IMG/VR virus record: IMGVR_UViG_3300023174_000215
Location: 1 to 54,206 of that record
Strand: one strand, 5' to 3'
From: a virus
Length of the DNA: 54,206 bases
Shown: in pieces, positions 31,017 through 40,232 of the stretch
Numbering within the stretch: position 1 is the first letter of the stretch
Layout of the letters: the number at the start of each line of letters is the position of its first letter
Notes under the pieces: model-generated
The model's input: the letters and a program-made list of their open reading frames with translations, nothing else
Told to the model about the DNA's origin: nothing
Database searches by the model: none
Program-made: the position numbers and the translations under genes

Positions 31017-31328
31017 TTACACGACCTCTATTTTCCCAAACTTTAGTACGAACTCTCTAAACTCTTTGTTAGAGGTTTGCGCTTTCTCTGCATCTTCTGA
31101 AGTTGCTCTGTAAGTAATCTCCAAAGGATAAGTGCCGTTATTGCTTTCAATTCTTGCGTAAACAAACTTAACGTGTTTGCAAGTCATTCTGCCCCTAAAC
31201 CCTGGGCAAGTGCAAACCAGCTTGTTGTTTGAGTCTTGACTTACTTCATAAACGCTAGGACCAGGGACGTTTCCCTGTGTAAGAAACACTTGTATAAGTT
31301 TCAAATCCTCGTTCACGTTTGCCTCCAT
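31017..31328 (-). CDS. SWIM zinc finger protein
   Basis: 103 residues. Cys39, Cys41, Cys50 and His52 (CTCPGFRG, TCKHV) match the SWIM motif C-x-C-xn-C-x-H. SWIM proteins such as the Shu2/SWS1 family bind DNA or help RecA/Rad51 filaments. The placement between helicase loader and DnaB-like helicase suggests a role at the fork or at loading. The rest of the protein has no known domain. Confidence 0.8.
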   Translation of the reverse strand: MEANVNEDLKLIQVFLTQGNVPGPSVYEVSQDSNNKLVCTCPGFRGRMTCKHVKFVYARIESNNGTYPLEITYRATSEDAEKAQTSNKEFREFVLKFGKIEVV

Positions 31329-32011
31329 CAGCGTAGGTCTCGTTCGCCGTCAATTGGAAGATACACGAACGCTTCTTTGGCAAAACTACCAGTTGCATCC
31401 CCGTATGTCGCGGTCCAGTTGTCACGAGATATATTAGTTGTAACAATAGTAGGCAAGCCGTTGTTAAACCGTGTTCTCAACACATGGTGCAACATGTTTT
31501 TCTGCCAACCAGAAAGACTGGAGTGTTCTTTACCCACATCATCAATGATTAACACACGGATGTTGTAGGCATCATCACGGCAATCACCCAACATGCCTGA
31601 GTATAAAATTTCTTCGGATTCAGTTGGGTTATCCATTAACTTGCCCTTGAGGTCTAATACATCGTTAAAAGTTGCAAAATAACAAGGGCGGATAAGAACT
31701 TTGCCCTCTGACGGGGCAAAAGCTTCTAGAGGAAAGTGCAACAGCATCTCTTGAATTGCCGCTAAGGCAAGAGTGGTTTTACCCCTACCTGGCTGTCCAT
31801 ACAAAAGGATTCCTCGGCCACAGGCGGGACTTCCAGCCTTGAGGATAATCTTTCCCTCCAGGGCTCCCACAATCCAGCGTCTAATGCCCGCCAGTGCCTC
31901 CTGAGGGGCATCGTTACAGTCTTCCAACGTCCAACCAAGACGGGCTTTTGGTATAGAAGCGGTTTGAACCCAAGCACGGCGCCTGACTTTTAATTCTGCT
32001 AACTGAAACAT
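31328..32011 (-). CDS. DnaC/IstB-like AAA+ helicase loader
   Basis: 227 residues from ATG at 32011 (an in-frame start at 32026 is possible; GGAAGGGG lies 5 nt before the chosen one). Walker A LLYGQPGRGKTT, Walker B VLIIDDVGKEH and TIVTTN (sensor) show a DnaC-type AAA+ ATPase. Loads the DnaB-like helicase. The start overlaps the stop of the initiator-like gene by one base. Confidence 0.85.
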   Translation of the reverse strand: MFQLAELKVRRRAWVQTASIPKARLGWTLEDCNDAPQEALAGIRRWIVGALEGKIILKAGSPACGRGILLYGQPGRGKTTLALAAIQEMLLHFPLEAFAPSEGKVLIRPCYFATFNDVLDLKGKLMDNPTESEEILYSGMLGDCRDDAYNIRVLIIDDVGKEHSSLSGWQKNMLHHVLRTRFNNGLPTIVTTNISRDNWTATYGDATGSFAKEAFVYLPIDGERDLR

Positions 32012-32853
32012 TAAAGCCCCTTCCAAGAATCTTCGGCTTGAACCTTAGCTGTGGCTAAGTCATCTGGGGTATTGATACGGACTCTTGCCTGGGCCGCTAA
32101 CTCTGAATAACGGCTAATAAAAATTTTCCACAAGGCATCAGCATCTTCGTACTTGCTAAAGTCCATTGAGTCAAAAAACAGGTTCATCATCTCTAACTCA
32201 ACCTGACCATCGGTATCAAACTTTTTGCGGTTCTGACCTAAAGCCTGAGTAAAGCGAGTACGGGTAACCTGCCAAGGTTTGATGTGCCAAATTTTGTGAA
32301 CGCGGTTTGAAAACTCAAACGCAACATCTGTACAAGACCAGTCTTTTGGTTGGCGGTTTTTGCGTTCAGTAAAACGCTTTTTCTGGTCAGCCTCTTTGAG
32401 GCTTTGATACTCAGCCTTCTTGTCGGCTTGGGCTTTTGCTCGCTCGTTACGGACTTCATCATCTTCGCTTGAGGTCTTATCAAAAAATTCATAACCCATT
32501 TTTAATCCCCCCTCACGAACTTCGTTTGTGGATTCGTAAAATATTATAGCTGAATTAGCATATTGGGTTATATGGCTATTCTGCTCAATGGGCTGTATCA
32601 GAGGACGGCTTTTCCGTCCCCAGGAGCTAATCTTCTTAAACCCTGTTTCAGTTACATATGAGACCGTTGTTATCCGATTTCCTACCCGTTCTTTACGGGT
32701 GACGATATATCCAGCATCGCGTAGTTCTTTTAATGCTGACCTCATTGCATCTCTGCCTTCGGAGAATCTCCGAGATAATTCTTTGGCGCTAACTGTGGCA
32801 TCGCTGTCCGCCAGATAGGCCAATGCACCCCAAGCTCTAAGGGATAACGTCAC
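32011..32853 (-). CDS. Winged-helix replication initiator-like protein
   Basis: 280 residues. N-terminal winged helix-turn-helix (LRAWGALAYLADSDATVSA, then ELSRRFSEGRDAMRSALKEL and a YIVTRKERVGNR wing), a charged linker of about 100 residues rich in Lys, Glu and Asp, and a helical C-terminal domain. This layout is like phage replisome organisers. GTG start overlapping the previous stop (GTGA). Probably recognises an origin and recruits the loader. Confidence 0.75.
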   Translation of the reverse strand: MTLSLRAWGALAYLADSDATVSAKELSRRFSEGRDAMRSALKELRDAGYIVTRKERVGNRITTVSYVTETGFKKISSWGRKSRPLIQPIEQNSHITQYANSAIIFYESTNEVREGGLKMGYEFFDKTSSEDDEVRNERAKAQADKKAEYQSLKEADQKKRFTERKNRQPKDWSCTDVAFEFSNRVHKIWHIKPWQVTRTRFTQALGQNRKKFDTDGQVELEMMNLFFDSMDFSKYEDADALWKIFISRYSELAAQARVRINTPDDLATAKVQAEDSWKGL

Positions 32854-33515
32854 TTCTTACCTTTTGGCTTAACATCAAAGTCTTCTGCTAGTTGTTCTAT
32901 AACAGTAGCAGCAATCATCCGCGCCAAGCTATACATAGCGTCCATGATGGTTTCCTCAAAGTCTTCTTCTTCGTCCTCCTCTGCTTCATCCTCCTCTTCG
33001 TCCACATCTGGAACGTAGTCAGGGATAAATGGGATTGAGTCTGAAGTCGTTGCTTCAATTTCTGGCATAACAACCTTGACACTCTTTGTTGTAGGAGCGC
33101 CTAGTTTTAGTAATCCGTCAGTTAAATCAAAGCAAGGGATATTGTCTTCTGTGCAAAACTCAAGAAGTTCTAGAGTTTTTTCATCATCATCATTCCATAG
33201 AAGGAATGCGGCATTTGTCTTGCCCTCAATTAATTCAAGGGCGTGAACAACTGGGTTTTCAACCCGATTAAATTGTGCGGTATTAGTAATTGCATTTGTT
33301 TCTGAATCAGGTGTACAAAACACCGTAATGTTCTTTGCTTTATCTTTTGCAAACTGGGCTGCGTAAACTTGGCCCTGGCTAGGTCTTCCTTCAAAAGCTA
33401 AGACAAGTGTTCCAGCAGCTCCATTTGCATAGTAGTGGTCATCCATAAGAGCTTCTACATTTGCTCTACTGGTTTCACCGCTACCCGCGACCAAAACGTA
33501 ATATGGGTCGGACAT
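32850..33515 (-). CDS. Phage protein with Rossmann-like start, acidic linker
   Basis: 221 residues. YYVLVAGSGETSR at 5-17 looks like the first strand and Gly loop of a Rossmann or SLOG-type nucleotide-binding fold, with later LLWNDDDE and CFDLTDG strands. A stretch of nearly pure Glu/Asp (about 168-185) precedes a C-terminal helix. Its GGAGG ribosome site can be hidden in a hairpin (33520-33537). First gene of the replication module; function unknown. Confidence 0.7.
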   Translation of the reverse strand: MSDPYYVLVAGSGETSRANVEALMDDHYYANGAAGTLVLAFEGRPSQGQVYAAQFAKDKAKNITVFCTPDSETNAITNTAQFNRVENPVVHALELIEGKTNAAFLLWNDDDEKTLELLEFCTEDNIPCFDLTDGLLKLGAPTTKSVKVVMPEIEATTSDSIPFIPDYVPDVDEEEDEAEEDEEEDFEETIMDAMYSLARMIAATVIEQLAEDFDVKPKGKK

Positions 33516-33519
33516 AGTT

Positions 33520-33537
33520 CCTCCTTGTTAGTGGAGG
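33520..33537 (-). promoter_or_regulatory. Hairpin hiding a ribosome site
   Basis: On the minus strand CCTCC, loop ACTAACAA, GGAGG; the GGAGG is the Shine-Dalgarno element of the gene at 32850-33515. The 5-bp GC stem could reduce translation until opened by a ribosome finishing the gene upstream or by a regulator. Confidence 0.4.
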
Positions 33538-33553
33538 CTTAGCATACACAGAT

Positions 33554-33817
33554 TTAGCGTTCTGGCCCAACTGCCCGAACTACGGCGGGTTGGTAGGTAT
33601 TTAAACGTTCTGCAACTACTACTAGGGTTGTTCCTATGAAAGCTCCTGATAAAGAATAAAGAATAAAATTGCCCACGCCCGAAATATTTGCTAGGTAAGT
33701 GCCCAAAATAGATGAGAGCAGAGCCACTGTTAGTTTAAGTAGGGGCATAGACAAGAACGTATTAATAAGGGCTATAAAAAATGCGGCGCTAAAAGATATA
33801 AGGACTAAGGTCAGCAT
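33554..33817 (-). CDS. Small membrane protein, candidate holin
   Basis: 87 residues with three hydrophobic spans (about 3-22, 26-45 and 48-70) and a short charged C-terminus ending GPER. Size and topology fit a class I holin or similar. It follows the tail gene cluster. The only other lysis-type domain in the window is the NlpC/P60 domain of the tape measure; a separate endolysin was not found. Holin function is inference. Confidence 0.55.
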   Translation of the reverse strand: MLTLVLISFSAAFFIALINTFLSMPLLKLTVALLSSILGTYLANISGVGNFILYSLSGAFIGTTLVVVAERLNTYQPAVVRAVGPER

Positions 33818-33832
33818 TGACCTATCGTACTA

Positions 33833-35845
33833 CTAATCAGGTTGAGCAAACAACAGCTCAAATGTGCTGCCGTAAGTAGTCCATTCAGGAAGGGTAGCAA
33901 TTAATCGGCTTTGAACGGCAAAACGGTTGCGGTAATAATGGCTTCTACCAGCATTAGCAGCATCGCCTTCCCAAAAAAGGTCAGTAAGACTTGCTACTCC
34001 ATGGCTACCATCAAAGAAAGAGTTTACAAAAGAAGATTTTTCAAATAAAGCTGAATCTAAAGTTATTTTATTTCCTATTCCAACCGCCGTCCAATTAACT
34101 CCTACTACAGCAGAAACAGCACCAGCAGGGGCGGCTGCCGTTACAAAAGGACGAACAAATAAATTTGTAACTCCTGTTTGCGCTCCATTAACTGTGCTTA
34201 TCAATACATTGCTGCTGTTATACCATTTAATAAATGGGGTTAACGGACGGGTAACACCTGTTTGAGAAGTTGCAACATAAATGCTAAATGTGTAGTCATT
34301 TCCTGCAAGAACAGCAACTGGGTCTGAAGATATTCTTACATTTCCCGTTGCTAAAGATGTTGATTCTGCTGCCCCGTTACTAAGTGTTGTTACAGAGCTG
34401 TTTTGTGGAAGACCTGCTACATCTGTAATAATACTAAGAGTAGCATTTAGGGGCGTCCAATACGTTGTGCTGCCTTCAAAGTTAGGGTTTAATAACTCAT
34501 TAACTCTTGTAGCTTTCAAATTAATAATTATCTGTCGTGCATCTTGAAAATAAGTTGCAGAACTTCCTAATTCAAATTGAATTGCATCAAAATAATGAAT
34601 TTCACTAGAGGAAGCACTAGTAATTTTAAAATGTGGAACAGCATAATACGCTGTGGCAGGCGCAGTAGCTGTTTTAACTGAGCGTTTCCATTCGGTTGTA
34701 CTATTAGTTACACCAGTTCCAAACGTAGAAGTAGATATTAAGGTTCCAGTTCTTGTGTACCAAGCAATTGCAGCACTTACACTTCTTGTTGCAGAGTTTG
34801 CTCTAGAATACCCAGTAAGAGTATAAGAAGAACCTGCCGTTACTGGAATGCCGTATTGGCGTGCAGTTGTTCCGTCTAAAGCTATCTCTACCGTTGCGCT
34901 AGCTGTAGCAGTTACTCTAAGAATGCCTTTTTGTAAATTTGGAAAGTTTGTTTGTGATAATACTTCACTGTATCCAGGAACCGCACTATCTTGGTTAACA
35001 GATAGTTTAAGTAAGGTAGCATTAGAAACAGATGCCCAAGAACCTATTGTTTCTTCAAAAGAAGAGTCATTTTTATCAAGCATAAGGTTTTTACCTTGAG
35101 TTACAGTATTGTCATACCCAGCGTATGCTTTAACATACTCTTCAATACCAAGTTTGCTTCCTTTGTTCTTATACAAAGTCATAATGTTTCTAAGAAGGAT
35201 GCGTGATTGACGCATTCCCAATTCAGGTTCGTAATTAACTCCAAATTGTTTCATAAATACTGGAATAAGGGACCCGTTTAAATTTGAAACATCATAAAGG
35301 TTTAAGACGTTTTCTGCTTGTGTTTTATACAGGTCGTGGTTTAAAGCAAAAAGATTTAAAAAACGCTTAAGTACATCATTGTCTTGTTCAACTGATGTGT
35401 CGTAAGGAACTTGTGAAGTAAGAATAATTGGAAGGTAGTTATACATATTAGTTGCAGTATTAAAATCTTTAACCGATATTCCAATAGCAAGTCCAGCAAC
35501 CTGCCAGGTAGAGTATGTAGTTTCTCTAACAAAAAGGCTATAGTAATAAGCAACACTTTCTTTTAGACCAATGTTGCTTGGGGTCTGTCCTTCATCAAAA
35601 TAAGAGGTTCTTGATGTTGCACTAGCGTCTTCAAATAAAATGTCTCCATCATCTGCGGCTATTGGAAACCCAATTGGATTGCGAACAAGGCGCAAGTAGT
35701 CCCAAGTTCCTGTAGGAGTTGTCCAACTAAGTAATATTTTAGAATAACCGTAGGGTGTAGCAATAAAAGGGGAGGCGTTAAACTCTACAAGTGTAGTTGC
35801 CCCATAATACGAGGCACCATAGTAATCAATGCCATACTTTGACAA
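33833..35845 (-). CDS. gpI-like tail protein with carbohydrate-binding modules
   Basis: 670 residues. N-terminal beta part, then a helical region (about 130-250, with DVLKRFLNLFALNHDLYKTQ and GSLIPVFMKQFGVNYE) that resembles P2 gpI-type baseplate/tail proteins. Residues about 265-435 and 455-600 are two beta-sandwich repeats of the carbohydrate-binding-module type (SGWSX-like starts such as DKNDSSFEETIGSW and LLNPNFEGSTTYWTP). The modules may bind host surface sugars. Starts right after the upstream gene's stop; last of the tail block. Confidence 0.8.
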   Translation of the reverse strand: MSKYGIDYYGASYYGATTLVEFNASPFIATPYGYSKILLSWTTPTGTWDYLRLVRNPIGFPIAADDGDILFEDASATSRTSYFDEGQTPSNIGLKESVAYYYSLFVRETTYSTWQVAGLAIGISVKDFNTATNMYNYLPIILTSQVPYDTSVEQDNDVLKRFLNLFALNHDLYKTQAENVLNLYDVSNLNGSLIPVFMKQFGVNYEPELGMRQSRILLRNIMTLYKNKGSKLGIEEYVKAYAGYDNTVTQGKNLMLDKNDSSFEETIGSWASVSNATLLKLSVNQDSAVPGYSEVLSQTNFPNLQKGILRVTATASATVEIALDGTTARQYGIPVTAGSSYTLTGYSRANSATRSVSAAIAWYTRTGTLISTSTFGTGVTNSTTEWKRSVKTATAPATAYYAVPHFKITSASSSEIHYFDAIQFELGSSATYFQDARQIIINLKATRVNELLNPNFEGSTTYWTPLNATLSIITDVAGLPQNSSVTTLSNGAAESTSLATGNVRISSDPVAVLAGNDYTFSIYVATSQTGVTRPLTPFIKWYNSSNVLISTVNGAQTGVTNLFVRPFVTAAAPAGAVSAVVGVNWTAVGIGNKITLDSALFEKSSFVNSFFDGSHGVASLTDLFWEGDAANAGRSHYYRNRFAVQSRLIATLPEWTTYGSTFELLFAQPD

Positions 35846-36322
35846 TTACATACCGCCCATAAGAAACGTAGCGGTGAAATCTGTACCAGAACCTACCTGT
35901 CCCCCAGCAGCATAAAGGATTCCGTCAGGGCCAACTCTAGTTACTACAGTTCCAGAAGAGTCTTTCCACTGCATAAGGTCTGCACTCTGACTTGTAGCTG
36001 CTCTAATTGCTAACCCAACTACTGCAGCAGAGCTAATAATGATGTCGCTTCCGCCCACTTTTTTAACATATTGAGTATGGGTATCTGCAACAATACCCTT
36101 TTCAATGTTAGCAAGGCGTGCCTTAATAGTTACATAGTCAGTTGCTGTATTAGCCCAGTCTGTAGCAACAGCAGCAGTAGCAACTGTAGGTGCGGTACCT
36201 AGTACAGACTCAATAGCAACAACTTCTTCTTGCAAAGAGTTAGGGTGCGATGCTTGAATAATATCAACTACGTTTACCTTAGTGGTAAACGAGCGAACTG
36301 ACGTTGGGTATGAGGCTGCCAT
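35846..36322 (-). CDS. Short tail fibre or baseplate protein
   Basis: 158 residues. The start SFTTKVNVVDIIQASHPNSL and EEVVAIESVLG are typical of N-terminal parts of phage tail fibres; a later VTRVGPDGILYAAGG resembles the repeats that precede fibre tips. Encoded between baseplate J and gpI-like proteins, so probably part of the tail tip. Confidence 0.7.
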   Translation of the reverse strand: MAASYPTSVRSFTTKVNVVDIIQASHPNSLQEEVVAIESVLGTAPTVATAAVATDWANTATDYVTIKARLANIEKGIVADTHTQYVKKVGGSDIIISSAAVVGLAIRAATSQSADLMQWKDSSGTVVTRVGPDGILYAAGGQVGSGTDFTATFLMGGM

Positions 36323-36330
36323 ATCTGTCC

Positions 36331-38022
36331 TTAGATTGTAATTCCGCCAACTGGATTAACCGTAATGGTTCCAGCTTTAGGGATTTCGTTGGTTGCACAT
36401 GCAATTGTATTAACGCCGATTACTTTTAATGCAGCGCCAGTTGTTGTAGAACTTCCTCCACAATTAGCGGAAAGGGTAATTGTTCCCGCCCCTGTATTTA
36501 TAGCCGAAATAGTTGTCCCAGTAGGGATTGTTACTGTTCCCCCAGTTACCGCAATTTTTTGTCCTACTTCAAGGTAGGTAAAATCAGATACGTTGCTAAT
36601 AGTGGCACTTGATGCCGCAATATTTCCAGTAAAAGTAGCGTCAGCACGAGATAGTAAAGTTACATCTGCGTAAGAAACACCTCCAACATTTAATATTGAC
36701 GATAATACATATTGAAGTACGTATTCTTCCGCAAAAATTACGTTTGAAAAGTCAAGTGATTCAATAAGAGCTGCATATACCGCATCAGAAACTGTTTGTT
36801 GACGATACTGGGGAAGAACATTCACAGTTAAAGTAATGTTAATTGGTACATACTTTGGAGGAAGTACGGTAATAGTGGTAGTGGCTGGTGCTTTATCTGT
36901 TAAAAACGTTAATAAAGTATCCGCCGTGTTATCAAAAATAGTGTTAGGGTCACCATTAATATCAACTCCTGGAGTTCCTAAACTGACGTCTCCGTAAGGT
37001 GCCATATAAATAGTTATATTGTTAAAAGAAGTTGCATCAGCAACAGCTTTTCCTACAGAACTTACTTGAATAGCTAACGCTGCGTAGTCTTGCAGAGAAA
37101 CGGCTCTATTTAATGCAGTTAAAGAATAAGGAGCATTAAAACGAATTGTGTCAGTTGACTCTGGGTCAGAGCCACCAGTTGCTGCTTCTTGGTTGTTAAC
37201 TGTTAAACCAGAAACTACATTTGTTAACAAATAAGTAAGGGTGCTAGGTCCAACGTTACCTGATGTTCCCCCACCAATACGGTAAGTTACATAGATAGAG
37301 CCTTGGGGTGGTATGCGACCACTGATATTATCGCCAAAGTTAATGTAAGAAACATTATTAGCATCAGTGTTCACTGTATAAATAGGGTCGTTATAGTTAG
37401 CGTCAATTAAGTAATCTACTTTAGTGTAGGCAACGTCATTTGCATACACTTCTGTACTTCCGCTAATTAAAGGTGTTCGGGCTAGACTAAATTTTTGGTA
37501 AGAAGTTCCATTTGAATCGCCAATGTATTCTTCAACAATAGTAAAACCTTGAGTTGCGGTTACGTTTGCAGAACCTCGAGTTGCTCCTACTGCAACAGGA
37601 ACTGTTATTTGAGCATTTGTTTCAAAAATAATTTGAGTTGTTACACCGTTAACTGTTGTTGTAGTTGCAACTTGAGTACCCGCTGGTACTGTAATGGTAG
37701 AGGCAGTTGAGTTTTGAAAAGTCAAAGTTACTGTTGCGGGAGTTCCAGTACTTGGGGTGTAGCCCAAAAGGCTGGCAATAGAAAGCACAGAAGCACGTTG
37801 AGTAGCGGTAGTTATAAAGCTCTCATTGGCAGAACGGTCAATGTAATAATTGAGCATATCTCCCATGTAAGCAAACAACTCAATAAGAGTGATTCCAAAA
37901 TCAGAGGCATCGGTGGTTGTCCACTCAGGCAAAAAGGTAGGGATAAGCGCAATCATGTCATCGCGGATAGCCGCGTAATCACGAGAGGTGTAATCTACTT
38001 GCGGGATGTAGTTAGATGCCAT
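36331..38022 (-). CDS. Baseplate J-like wedge protein
   Basis: 563 residues. The start YIPQVDYTSRDYAAIRDDMI and DFGITLIELFAYMGDMLNYY match the baseplate J family (P2 gpJ, T4 gp6-like); VTVPAGTQVATTT and the later TLTVNVLPQYRQQTV follow. A C-terminal Ig-like or beta part (about 470-563) is added. Forms the wedge around the hub with the gp25-like protein encoded next to it. Confidence 0.9.
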   Translation of the reverse strand: MASNYIPQVDYTSRDYAAIRDDMIALIPTFLPEWTTTDASDFGITLIELFAYMGDMLNYYIDRSANESFITTATQRASVLSIASLLGYTPSTGTPATVTLTFQNSTASTITVPAGTQVATTTTVNGVTTQIIFETNAQITVPVAVGATRGSANVTATQGFTIVEEYIGDSNGTSYQKFSLARTPLISGSTEVYANDVAYTKVDYLIDANYNDPIYTVNTDANNVSYINFGDNISGRIPPQGSIYVTYRIGGGTSGNVGPSTLTYLLTNVVSGLTVNNQEAATGGSDPESTDTIRFNAPYSLTALNRAVSLQDYAALAIQVSSVGKAVADATSFNNITIYMAPYGDVSLGTPGVDINGDPNTIFDNTADTLLTFLTDKAPATTTITVLPPKYVPINITLTVNVLPQYRQQTVSDAVYAALIESLDFSNVIFAEEYVLQYVLSSILNVGGVSYADVTLLSRADATFTGNIAASSATISNVSDFTYLEVGQKIAVTGGTVTIPTGTTISAINTGAGTITLSANCGGSSTTTGAALKVIGVNTIACATNEIPKAGTITVNPVGGITI

Positions 38023-38417
38023 TAGTACTCCTGAATAACATCGCCAGAACGGCTTAGAGTGGCTGTTCTGACTGTCACTTCGTCTTTATCGCCATTTGGC
38101 AATGCATAATAAATTGTAACGTCTAAGATGCCCAATTCATAGTCCATAACTGTCTCAACATTGCTTAAAACTAGTTTTGGCAAGAAAGAAGAGAACACAG
38201 AACGGACCGTTCCTCTTACAATATCCCCTGCGGTATTGGCATTTTCAAAAAATGAGTCCCGTACCGTACCCCCGTAATTTAAACGGAATACGCGTTCTCC
38301 TACGTGGGTCATTACCGCTGTAATAACGCGGCTTTGCCAAATTTTTCTTTGGTCGTTAGATGAGTAGATAGAACCCGATTCATCTATAGAAAAAGGTAGG
38401 ACAATTGCTCTTTCCAT
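38022..38417 (-). CDS. gp25-like baseplate wedge protein
   Basis: 131 residues, gpW/gp25 family: RKIWQSRVITAVMTHVGERV, RLNYGGTVRDSFFENA and a C-terminal VTIYYALPNGDKDEV strand pair. gp25 and the J-like protein form the conserved wedge core of contractile injection systems. Stop and start overlap the neighbours by 1 nt. Confidence 0.9.
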   Translation of the reverse strand: MERAIVLPFSIDESGSIYSSNDQRKIWQSRVITAVMTHVGERVFRLNYGGTVRDSFFENANTAGDIVRGTVRSVFSSFLPKLVLSNVETVMDYELGILDVTIYYALPNGDKDEVTVRTATLSRSGDVIQEY

Positions 38418-38923
38418 TATGCTGCTCCTGTCTTCTTAGTGTAAATACCCATCCATATTGGAAAGTTAGGGTCTCCGCCTTCAAACATTACCCAAACTCC
38501 TTGATTAACTTCTGGAACTTCTCGGTGCGGGGTGTGCTCAGTCCCATTAGTTTCTAATGGGTCTGTACTGTTTTCATGGGCGTGTGTTAATGTGCCCGAA
38601 TTTCCTGAATGAGCTGCGTGAGTGGCTGTAGTACTAAATGTATGGGTGTGGGTTCCGCTTGGGTACGAAGGCCCTGTACCAGTTGTTCCACTAATAGTAT
38701 GAGTAGCGTGAGTGTTTAATAATGCTGCTACTTGTGAAGCTAAATGAGGTAAATGGTCGGGGTGTTGAGCGTTTCCTGTAATAGGTAAACAAGGGTATGC
38801 CCAGTTAGTTACATTAGTATGTAAGACTTGAGGGACCTTAAGGCGAACTCTATTTAAGTTTTCTGGGTCGTCATTATCTACACAAACACCACGGTAAATT
38901 CCAAAAAAAGTATTACCTAACAT
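38417..38923 (-). CDS. OB-fold hub/spike protein with His-rich insert
   Basis: 168 residues. Residues 8-50 (YRGVCVDNDDPENLNRVRLK, NWAYPCLPI) and 143-162 (VWVMFEGGDPNFPIWMG) make a gp5/VgrG-type OB domain. Between them is an insert of about 80 residues rich in Thr and His (THTHTF, ATHAAH, LTHAH); 14 of 168 residues are His. It has no lysozyme domain. The insert may bind metal and form the spike tip or a connector. Overlaps the gpD-like hub gene by 11 nt. Confidence 0.8.
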   Translation of the reverse strand: MLGNTFFGIYRGVCVDNDDPENLNRVRLKVPQVLHTNVTNWAYPCLPITGNAQHPDHLPHLASQVAALLNTHATHTISGTTGTGPSYPSGTHTHTFSTTATHAAHSGNSGTLTHAHENSTDPLETNGTEHTPHREVPEVNQGVWVMFEGGDPNFPIWMGIYTKKTGAA

Positions 38924-40232
38924 TCTTTGCCCCCATTTTACTTAACACTGCTGGAGGCATTTTCTTTTCTGGAATTGCCGCTTGTTTTAAGTTTCCTAGG
39001 GTACCAGACCATTTATAAGAAGGAGCAGCCGTTGTTGTTGTTTTAGATTGGTTTTTTACTTGTGAAGCGTGAGAGGATGCCCCTTTTTTAACAGATTTAC
39101 CTATTTTAACTAAAGATGTTTTTGGGGCAATATTAATTTGCCGCACCCCTGGTTTAATAACTCGTTTAACGTTTTCATCGGGTGACGAAATAGTTTTATT
39201 ATCGGTCCATTGAGCAGACAAACCAAGAGAGTCTGTTCCTACATTTAGGGTTGTTGTATATGAATGTTCACTAATAGAATGTTCTACTGAAAGTACAGTC
39301 CAAAAACCAGAATATGTTTTTCCTACTCCGTCTAAAAATACAGGAGAATCAGGTAAAACACTTGGGTTTCCTTGAACAACTACTTCCCCACGGTATGCGT
39401 ATCTATTGCGCTCATCAGCGGCATCAGATTCATATTTAGCAATTTGAAAAGACGGAGCCACAACAGAGGTGCTATAGGTATCAAATACTGGTTTGTTTGC
39501 TTTTGCCCTTGTAGTTGGAACTTCAACTTGATTAGTATTAACATGGTCAACACCAGAAGACCTGTCAACGCCACTAACCGCTGTGGTTGATTTTTGAGCA
39601 TCCAAATACGGAATAGACTCTCCAATTAAAGGGTTAAAAGAAAAAATGTCTGTAGATTTGCTTTCTAACCCAGTTAATGCAAAATACTGGGCTTGCTCTC
39701 GTAAATCAGTAAAATCTTGGGTTAAAGGTTGAAAAATTAAAGTTGTGTTATCTGCTTTAAAAGAATATCCGCATTGTTTTGCTAACTTTACAAGAAGCTC
39801 CCAATCAGTCATGTCAGCTTGAGAAATTTGGTCAAATATACGAGGGTAAGGAGTAGCTATATATGACATTCCATTTTTGTTAGCAATATCTGCAACAACT
39901 GCGTCCGCAGTTGTGTCAACCCATACTTTTTGTGACTGTTGTTTTAGCATGTATGAAGCGCCAATAACAGTTATTTCTACATAACTTTTATTTGGGGCAA
40001 GGTCAGGTGTTATATGGTGAACATATCCATTGATAGTTTTAGAGTTTTTAGCGCCAGTAAGAGTGACAGTTACTGGTGTTCCAGCGGCTATTGAGTCGTA
40101 TTGGGTGTCCCAATCTAAAAAGTAAATAGTTGCTAGCTCGTGTTCGTAACGGGCATGGCTATGCGTAAATTCATATGCGCGAAAAGGAGACGCATCTAAA
40201 GTAGGAAAATTAACGTCTAAATAACTAAACAC
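38913..40232 (-). CDS. gpD-like baseplate hub protein
   Basis: 439 residues. ATIYFLDWDTQYDSIAAGTP, ITVIGASYMLKQ and ISQADMTDWELLVKLAKQ are typical of the late control gene D / gp27 family, which forms the trimeric hub joining tube and spike. C-terminal 90 residues are Lys/Ser-rich and probably flexible. Encoded between the LysM-type tail protein and the spike, as in other contractile tails. Confidence 0.9.
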   Translation of the reverse strand: MFSYLDVNFPTLDASPFRAYEFTHSHARYEHELATIYFLDWDTQYDSIAAGTPVTVTLTGAKNSKTINGYVHHITPDLAPNKSYVEITVIGASYMLKQQSQKVWVDTTADAVVADIANKNGMSYIATPYPRIFDQISQADMTDWELLVKLAKQCGYSFKADNTTLIFQPLTQDFTDLREQAQYFALTGLESKSTDIFSFNPLIGESIPYLDAQKSTTAVSGVDRSSGVDHVNTNQVEVPTTRAKANKPVFDTYSTSVVAPSFQIAKYESDAADERNRYAYRGEVVVQGNPSVLPDSPVFLDGVGKTYSGFWTVLSVEHSISEHSYTTTLNVGTDSLGLSAQWTDNKTISSPDENVKRVIKPGVRQINIAPKTSLVKIGKSVKKGASSHASQVKNQSKTTTTAAPSYKWSGTLGNLKQAAIPEKKMPPAVLSKMGAKNVR

